Assembly (NCBI GenBank): GCA_001512505.1
Contig: LFSC01000012.1
Coordinates: 139,573-201,993, forward strand
DNA from: Clostridiaceae bacterium DTU079
Lineage (GTDB): Bacteria > Bacillota > Clostridia > Acetivibrionales > Acetivibrionaceae
Direction of reading: 5' to 3'
DNA length: 62,421 nucleotides
Below are positions 56,915-62,421 of the stretch, piece after piece. A model generated the notes under the pieces. It ran no database searches, was not told the origin of the DNA, and worked only from the letters and a program-made list of their open reading frames with translations. A program made the position numbers and the translations under genes. The first letter of the stretch is position 1. Each line of letters opens with the position of its first letter.

Positions 56915-57342
56915 TTAACCTTGTTTATTTTCAAGCTCCGAACTGCATAACATATGCTTCCGTTTGCATAACTTATGTTTTCGGAGCTTTTTTCTTTACA
57001 TTAACTAATACACTTTATTCTTTTTATTACACTTTATTTACATATATAAAAATATGAAAAAACCACTGTCAAGCAAGCAATAAAACCTGTCAATTCGACA
57101 GTTAATTTCCTTGCCTGATTCTCTGATGAATGTTATAATCTTGATAGCAGAATAATTATGGGGAAGTCATGCTTTTGGGGAGCTTAGAATACTTTTCCTG
57201 CATAAACCGTTCAAACTTATAAAATTAGCCATGCCTTAAGAAAATATTAAACGGTTAAAACATTTTCTTTTGCCAAGTAGAAATGCGGTAAATTTTTTGT
57301 TTTAATTTCGTTCTGCAGTCTTAAAATTTTAGGGGAAAGGAA
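56915..57342. other. Intergenic region after feoB
   Basis: A terminator stands at 56933-56989 (AAGCTCCGAA / TTCGGAGCTT arms, T-run after). The remainder to 57342 is AT-rich leader of the DUF1538 gene; no gene or riboswitch was recognised. Confidence 0.6.
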
Positions 57343-58851
57343 GTGAAATTGTTGAATGTAATCACAAATAAATTTAAAGAAGTCTTGTATTCCGTAGTTC
57401 CAATAGTAATAATTGTTTTGATTCTGAATTTTACAATCACTCCCCTTGAAACTCCCACATTAATTAGATTCCTTATTGGTGCCCTGCTGATTATTCTAGG
57501 ATTATCCATATTTTTATTGGGAGTTGATATTGGAATTACGCCAGTGGGAAATCTTATGGGATCATTTCTCGCTAAAAGCAATAAAATATGGGTAGTATTA
57601 GCTGCCGGGGGATTACTTGGATTTATAATTTCAATTGCGGAGCCCGACCTTCACATATTGGCAGGACAGGTCAATTCCGTTACCTCAGGTATGATATCCA
57701 AATTTAGTATTGTAGTAGTCGTTTCGGTTGGAATTGCAGTAATGCTCGCCCTGGGCTTATTTCGAATATTGTTTAATGTACCTCTGTATAAGGTTCTGAC
57801 CGGACTTTATGCTCTTATTTTCGGCTTGGCACTGTTTACCTCACCGGAGTTTTTGGCAATATCCTTTGATGCATCCGGGGCAACTACCGGTGCTTTGACC
57901 GTGCCCTTTATTCTGGCCTTGGCGATGGGTGTCTCCATGCTGAAAAAGGACAGCAAAGCTTCCGAAAAAGACAGCTTCGGACTGGTGGCAATTGCCTCTG
58001 CCGGTGCCATAATTGCGGTTATGATCATGAGTATTGTCTCAAAAGCGGATAAAATAACCTCAAGCCTTGAAATTGAAATTTCCGGCTCGAATTTAATAAT
58101 TGCTCCCTTTATAAATGCATTGCCCAAAATAATATATGAAGTTTTTTTAGCATTGCTTCCCCTGTTGGTAATCTTTTTGGTTTCCCAAAAAATATCTTTT
58201 AAGCTGGATAAAAAAGGCTTTAGAAAAATCCTAAAAGGTTTTGTGTATTCTTTTGTAGGATTGGTATCTTTTCTGGTGGGAGTAAATGCAGGTTTTATGG
58301 ATGTGGGAACTGCTGTGGGCTATAGTTTGGCATCATTGGATAACAAGTTTTATCTTATATTTGTCGGTTTTATCCTGGGACTGGTGACAATACTGGCCGA
58401 ACCTGCAGTTCACGTTTTAACGCATCAAATTGAGGATGTTACCAGCGGATCTGTAAAAAGAAGTGCCGTATTAGGTGCCCTTTCAATAGGAGTCGGTTTT
58501 TCGGTGGCTTTATCCATGATAAGAATACTAATACCCGGTATTCAGCTCTGGCATTATTTGCTCCCGGGATATATAATATCTATTGTTATGACATATTTTG
58601 CACCCAAACTGTTTGTAGGAATTGCATTTGATTCCGGAGGAGTTGCTTCCGGTCCCATGACCGCAACTTTTATACTGGCTTTAGCGCAAGGTGCGGCAGA
58701 GCAAATAGAGGGAGCAAATGTATTGGTCGACGGATTCGGGGTTATTGCCATGGTAGCCCTAACCCCGCTTATAACATTGCAAATACTGGGCTTGATTTTT
58801 AAGATGAAATCCAAAAAAGGAGGATTGGACAAAGATGCAAATCAATTCTGA
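57343..58851 (+). CDS. DUF1538 membrane transporter-like protein
   Basis: A 502-residue protein with about twelve membrane helices in two homologous halves. GFIISIAEPDLHILAGQVNSVTSG in half one mirrors GLVTILAEPAVHVLTHQIEDVTSG in half two, and ISFDASGATTGALTVPFILALA mirrors IAFDSGGVASGPMTATFILALA. This two-fold repeat is typical of transporters. DUF1538 has no known substrate. The GTG start at 57343 follows AGGGG by 7 bases. The next gene, a double PII protein, overlaps its end by 17 bp, which strongly suggests PII control of this transporter. Confidence 0.88.
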   Translation: MKLLNVITNKFKEVLYSVVPIVIIVLILNFTITPLETPTLIRFLIGALLIILGLSIFLLGVDIGITPVGNLMGSFLAKSNKIWVVLAAGGLLGFIISIAEPDLHILAGQVNSVTSGMISKFSIVVVVSVGIAVMLALGLFRILFNVPLYKVLTGLYALIFGLALFTSPEFLAISFDASGATTGALTVPFILALAMGVSMLKKDSKASEKDSFGLVAIASAGAIIAVMIMSIVSKADKITSSLEIEISGSNLIIAPFINALPKIIYEVFLALLPLLVIFLVSQKISFKLDKKGFRKILKGFVYSFVGLVSFLVGVNAGFMDVGTAVGYSLASLDNKFYLIFVGFILGLVTILAEPAVHVLTHQIEDVTSGSVKRSAVLGALSIGVGFSVALSMIRILIPGIQLWHYLLPGYIISIVMTYFAPKLFVGIAFDSGGVASGPMTATFILALAQGAAEQIEGANVLVDGFGVIAMVALTPLITLQILGLIFKMKSKKGGLDKDANQF

Positions 58852-59503
58852 AAGTACTGAAGTTGAGCTTCTTTGTGTAATTGTTAACTTTGGGTTGGGA
58901 AGTAAGATTATGAAAACATCGAAACAAACAGGCATGCGTGGAGGCACAATTTTCTTGGGCAAAGGCACCGTTAGCAACCGCATACTTGAATTCTTCGATT
59001 TAAGCGATATCAGAAAGGAAATCGTGTTAATGCTGGGCGAGAAAGAAACCGTTGACAATACACTGGAAGAATTAAATAAAAAATTCCATTTTGACAAACC
59101 AAACCATGGAATAGCTTTCAGTACTCCTGTTATAGATATTATAGGTACCAAATCCATAGATAGCAACAATATTAACATAGAAAAGCGAGGTGCGGAAAAA
59201 ACAATGTATAATGCTGTTTTTGTGGTTGTCGATAAAGGCAAGGCAGAAGCCGTTATTGATGCAGCAAAAGAAGCCGGAGCAAGAGGAGGAACCATCATTA
59301 ATGGAAGAGGCTCAGGTATACATGAAACAAGCAAACTTTTCTCAATGGATATAGAACCGGAAAAAGAAATCGTATTAATACTTGCAGAAGAAAAGATAAC
59401 ATCGCTGATAACTGCTTCCATCCGTGAAAAACTCGAGATTGACAAACCGGGTAACGGAATCATTTTTGTTCAGAGCGTAAATCAAACTTACGGCTTGCGA
59501 TGA
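58835..59503 (+). CDS. Tandem PII-like signalling protein (two PII domains fused)
   Basis: A 222-residue protein made of two PII (GlnB-like) domains, about 8-105 and 120-220. Each carries the GARGGT-type loop: GMRGGTIFLGKGT in the first and GARGGTIINGRGS in the second, followed by E-K-E-I-V-L-x-L. In ordinary PII this region binds ATP and 2-oxoglutarate, and the T-loop docks onto targets. The gene overlaps the DUF1538 gene by 17 bp and so is translated with it. It is likely its dedicated regulator. A terminator follows at 59596-59631. Confidence 0.88.
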   Translation: MQINSESTEVELLCVIVNFGLGSKIMKTSKQTGMRGGTIFLGKGTVSNRILEFFDLSDIRKEIVLMLGEKETVDNTLEELNKKFHFDKPNHGIAFSTPVIDIIGTKSIDSNNINIEKRGAEKTMYNAVFVVVDKGKAEAVIDAAKEAGARGGTIINGRGSGIHETSKLFSMDIEPEKEIVLILAEEKITSLITASIREKLEIDKPGNGIIFVQSVNQTYGLR

Positions 59504-59595
59504 TTAATACCATATTCTCTTTGTATTATTGTATTCTTATTATTGTTATTTAACGGAAAACTTTGACAATTGTAATTGCTGGAAAGCCCATACTT

Positions 59596-59631
59596 AAAAA
59601 AGCTGTTGCAATAATCTGCATCAGCTTTTTT
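59596..59631. terminator. Terminator after the PII gene
   Basis: A 10-bp stem (AAAAAAGCTG/CAGCTTTTTT). A second small hairpin (59636-59643 with 59656-59663, GGCCTCTT/AAGAGGCC) follows and may serve the convergent mechanosensitive channel gene. Confidence 0.75.
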
Positions 59632-59728
59632 ATTTGGCCTCTTGGAATGAAATGAAAGAGGCCAAAGCGAAGGGATTCGAAGTCCCGAGCTTTTATTAGT
59701 ATGGGACAAATATTATTCAAATTCAATC

Positions 59729-60922
59729 TTAGTTTTTCTTTGGGTTTTCAAATTTTTTCAATGTGTTGGCAGCAAAATCCCGTCCGCCGATTCCGAACGC
59801 AATTGCAAATGCCAATGCAATAGCTCCCAATACAATAATAAAGGCTGCATTAACAATTGTGGTGGCAATACCCAGCTGAATCAGTACCATAAATACCGCA
59901 ACAACAATAATTGCCGTCTTTGCAATCATAGAAGTCAATTTGGCATCGGGATATTTGTTCTGTATAAAGCCTCCAACCCATGATGATATAAGCAAAGCAA
60001 TGCCCAATATTATAACCGAACTGATAACCATCGGAAGATAAGCAATTATTGCTCCTCCTACATTTCTGAATACTTCGAGATTAATGACATTTGTTGCTTC
60101 AACAACAAACAAAAGTATTATAATGTATTTTACAAATTCTCCAATGGCCTTTGAAAGAGAAAAATCCTTCAATTTTGAGTTGTCTGACGGTACTATTTTC
60201 TTCCATAGTGAGTCGGTACCAAACCCTGATAAAATTTGTGCCAGCAGCTTTCCAATTATTTTAGCTACTATTGTTCCTATTACAACCAACGCAATAGCAA
60301 CGAAAATGTTCGGAAGCATCTGAAACATTGAGTTGAGCATAGCCATGGCAGGATTGGAGATTGCGGTTATATTTAGGGCTTGCAGAGCTGCAATAATAAC
60401 CGGAATTAAGATAATAACATAAATTATATATGAAATAACCGACGATATCGTAGCATTCTCGGAAGTAGATATTCCGGCTTTTTCCTGTAACTTGTCAACA
60501 TTAAGCTTTTTTAGAATCGGAGTTATTAACTGTCTCACAATTTTAGCCACAAGACTGCCAATCATCAGAATAATAATGGCCGCAATAATATTGGGAATAT
60601 AGTTTAAGAACTGGGTAACCAGCATTGTTATAGGAGTGGAAACATTGTCGATTCCCAACTTTTCCAATACTGCGGGAAGAAACATAAGAAATACTATAAC
60701 AAAAACCAATTTCCCGATAAAATCCAGTGAACTTCCGGTTATTTCATCCACTATACCCAATTTATCAATGCGCTTGTCAACATTCAATAACTTCAGTCCT
60801 TTTACAACCAATGATTTGGCGATCAATGCAACCACATAGGCAAGAACCAGCAGCAGTACCGCATGAATCACCGAAGGGACTCCGGACAGGAAAGATTCAA
60901 TCATGTTAAAAAAATACCTCAT
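59729..60922 (-). CDS. Mechanosensitive-channel-like protein with repeated TM-helix motifs
   Basis: A 397-residue membrane protein made of repeated modules of two helices with the 'conserved TM helix' motif (LVAKIVRQLITPILKKLNVDKL, TIVAKIIGKLLAQILSGFG, FIQNKYPDAKLTSMIAKTA). It ends in ALAFAIAFGIGGRDFAANTLKKF, the pore-lining region seen in small-conductance MscS relatives. The large cytoplasmic cage of MscS is missing, so this is the short, cage-less type. It probably relieves osmotic pressure, though this is inferred. AGGTGG stands 7 bases before the ATG. Confidence 0.85.
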   Translation of the reverse strand: MRYFFNMIESFLSGVPSVIHAVLLLVLAYVVALIAKSLVVKGLKLLNVDKRIDKLGIVDEITGSSLDFIGKLVFVIVFLMFLPAVLEKLGIDNVSTPITMLVTQFLNYIPNIIAAIIILMIGSLVAKIVRQLITPILKKLNVDKLQEKAGISTSENATISSVISYIIYVIILIPVIIAALQALNITAISNPAMAMLNSMFQMLPNIFVAIALVVIGTIVAKIIGKLLAQILSGFGTDSLWKKIVPSDNSKLKDFSLSKAIGEFVKYIIILLFVVEATNVINLEVFRNVGGAIIAYLPMVISSVIILGIALLISSWVGGFIQNKYPDAKLTSMIAKTAIIVVAVFMVLIQLGIATTIVNAAFIIVLGAIALAFAIAFGIGGRDFAANTLKKFENPKKN

Positions 60923-61148
60923 TATTCTACCACCTCTCCATTCTTTTTATTTATTATTTTTATAGTACCACCTAATACTAAAAATATTTAACGATTCAAT
61001 CACGATATCGAAAAAAGACTGTTTGTATTCATAACTTGTCAAATCTTTTTATTCTTTTCGGTAAATTTATTAAACTTCTTTATAAACTTTATTAAAATGA
61101 AAGGATAAACTAATTCAAAAACACAAAGCATCTTCAATCAATATATAC

Positions 61149-62421
61149 TCAAGATGCGGCAAGGAGCTCTTCTTTTATTGACACTTCCCTTTTTATCATG
61201 CCGTAGACAGTAATGTATAATACTATTGATATTGCAATAGTAATCAAATCGGCTACCGGCTGAGCCCAAATAACTCCGTCCAATCCAAAGAATCTTTTTC
61301 CGATTATAAGGGCAGGAATAAATGCAAGACCTTGACGGCATATTGATAAAACCAAGGCCGGTATTGCCTTCCCTATTGCCTGGAACGTATTCATAAAAAT
61401 AAACTGAATACCCAGAATAGGAATAGGTATAATAAAAATCTTAAAGAACAATGAACCCATTTCAATAATTTCCGAATTTTTAATAAACATTCCTACCAAG
61501 GGTTCTGCCGCAAAAAAGAATACCAATGTAGTAACAGTTCCGAATATCACGGAACAGGCAGTAGAAAACTTAATCGCACCGTTCATTCGTTTATAATTCT
61601 TTGCAGCATAGTTATAGCCAATAAAGGGTTGTATCCCCTGGGAAAGACCGATCATCACCATAACAGGGAGCGAATTTATTCTATGGGGTATACCGATAGA
61701 AGAAACAACAATTTCCCCAAAATCGGAAGCAAAATTATTGAAAATCAAATTCGCTACACTAAACAACATATTATTTACAAAAACCGGAATGCCTATCACC
61801 AAAATATTGAATATTATATCCCCTGTCATTTTAAACTTTTTCAAAGCTATGGACAAAACAGTGGTTTTCTTCGTCAAATAGTAAATATAATAAACAACAG
61901 AGCATATATTTCCGATAACGGTAGCCACCGCTGCTCCCACAACTCCCATTCCCATGCTCAAAATCATTATGGGGTCCAATATGATATTCACAACTGTCCC
62001 GATCATCATTCCTACCATAGCACTACGGGCCGCACCCTCGGCACGAATAATTTGCCCAAGAGCTTGCTGAAGGCAAATAAATGGCGTACCTATCGAAACA
62101 ATGATCATGTAACTTCTTGCAAAATCATAAGTATTTTCGGTACTTCCGGATAAAATCAATACTCCGTCCATAAACAACAGTAACAATAATCCAATAACAA
62201 TACCGACAAAAATGCAGGCATAAAAACAGAAGGATGAAACACTTTTAACCTTTTCATGCTCCTTTAAGCCCAACAACCGGGATATATAAGAACCGCCGCC
62301 TATGCCGAAAATATTGCCGAAAGCCATTAGAATCATAAATACCGGAAAAATAAGCACCACCGATGCCATCTGATTGGGGTCGTTGGTTTTGCCCACAAAA
62401 AAGGTATCCGCCATGTTATAA
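61149..62421 (-). CDS. MATE-family efflux transporter (5' end beyond the window)
   Basis: Twelve-helix MATE transporter; about 423 residues are visible. The first in-window codons read YNMADTFFVGK, which is normally preceded by about 30-40 residues in this family, so the true start lies past 62421. Other landmarks are GGGSYISRLLG, the QALGQIIRAEG loop, MVMIGLSQGIQPFIGYNYAAKNY and FMNTFQAIGKAIPAL. MATE proteins export drugs or metabolites using Na+ or H+. It ends with a TGA at 61149. Upstream neighbours are unknown. Confidence 0.9.
   Translation of the reverse strand, partial: YNMADTFFVGKTNDPNQMASVVLIFPVFMILMAFGNIFGIGGGSYISRLLGLKEHEKVKSVSSFCFYACIFVGIVIGLLLLLFMDGVLILSGSTENTYDFARSYMIIVSIGTPFICLQQALGQIIRAEGAARSAMVGMMIGTVVNIILDPIMILSMGMGVVGAAVATVIGNICSVVYYIYYLTKKTTVLSIALKKFKMTGDIIFNILVIGIPVFVNNMLFSVANLIFNNFASDFGEIVVSSIGIPHRINSLPVMVMIGLSQGIQPFIGYNYAAKNYKRMNGAIKFSTACSVIFGTVTTLVFFFAAEPLVGMFIKNSEIIEMGSLFFKIFIIPIPILGIQFIFMNTFQAIGKAIPALVLSICRQGLAFIPALIIGKRFFGLDGVIWAQPVADLITIAISIVLYITVYGMIKREVSIKEELLAAS

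Noticed and set aside
61629..62153. 174-codon plus-strand frame opposite the MATE gene
   Set aside because: Composition typical of an antisense shadow (His/Asn-rich); the MATE frame is clear.

Overview
The window looks like chromosomal DNA of an anaerobic, spore-forming, cellulosome-producing clostridium of the Acetivibrio (Clostridium) thermocellum type. This rests on five genes for secreted proteins with duplicated type-I dockerins (RCC1-repeat protein, rhamnogalacturonan lyase, two CotH proteins, GH74 xyloglucanase), strong AGGAGG ribosome sites, a low-GC base composition, a T-box leader, a SleB-type hydrolase and low-GC Gram-positive versions of housekeeping genes. The exact species cannot be named from sequence alone. 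No rRNA, tRNA or CRISPR array was seen.

Layout. 1-6.2 kb: a small Gly/Tyr-rich protein, proA, a HAD phosphatase, a rhomboid protease, an RCC1 dockerin protein and a PilT ATPase. 6.5-13.2 kb: a five-gene minus-strand operon (transglutaminase-like protein, membrane protein, MoxR ATPase, DUF58, membrane protein). 13.3-19.3 kb: DUF2161 protein, membrane MutS-like ATPase, a degraded ECF sigma gene, PL11 rhamnogalacturonan lyase. 19.5-22.2 kb: metal-responsive arsR/P-type ATPase operon. 22.4-29.7 kb: SleB-like hydrolase, HerA-like ATPase, and a VTC/DUF4956/CotH-dockerin cluster. 30.1-33.1 kb: a TIM-barrel/acyl-CoA synthetase fusion behind a T-box leader whose specifier reads as leucine. 33.2-44 kb: an ECF sigma/anti-sigma pair, DUF2809, cardiolipin synthase, a broken isoprenylcysteine methyltransferase gene, a methyltransferase, GH74 xyloglucanase, Mrp ATPase and an ABC-F protein. 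44.7-56.9 kb: the iron-transport locus (DtxR-family regulator, feoA, feoB). 57.3 kb to the end: DUF1538 transporter with a double PII protein, a mechanosensitive channel, and a MATE transporter cut by the window edge.

The most striking structure is in the iron locus. feoB is split into two in-frame halves by a 9,158-bp element (46902-56059 plus the core copy at 56060-56072). The element carries a large serine recombinase and a set of sulfur-assimilation genes (metA, two Rrf2 regulators, O-acetylhomoserine sulfhydrylase, cysteine synthase), an FMN reductase and a CotH-dockerin gene. The 13-bp core is repeated directly at both ends, in the same codon phase in both feoB halves. Joining the element ends gives a nearly perfect 44-bp palindrome around a central TG, as expected of a serine-integrase attP. 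Precise excision would rebuild a 716-codon FeoB. The element therefore couples loss or gain of ferrous iron uptake to carriage of methionine/cysteine biosynthesis genes.

Other notable points are a near-identical 28-bp operator shared by the metal-efflux operon and a distant broken gene, and a transglutaminase-like protein lacking its catalytic Cys and His.
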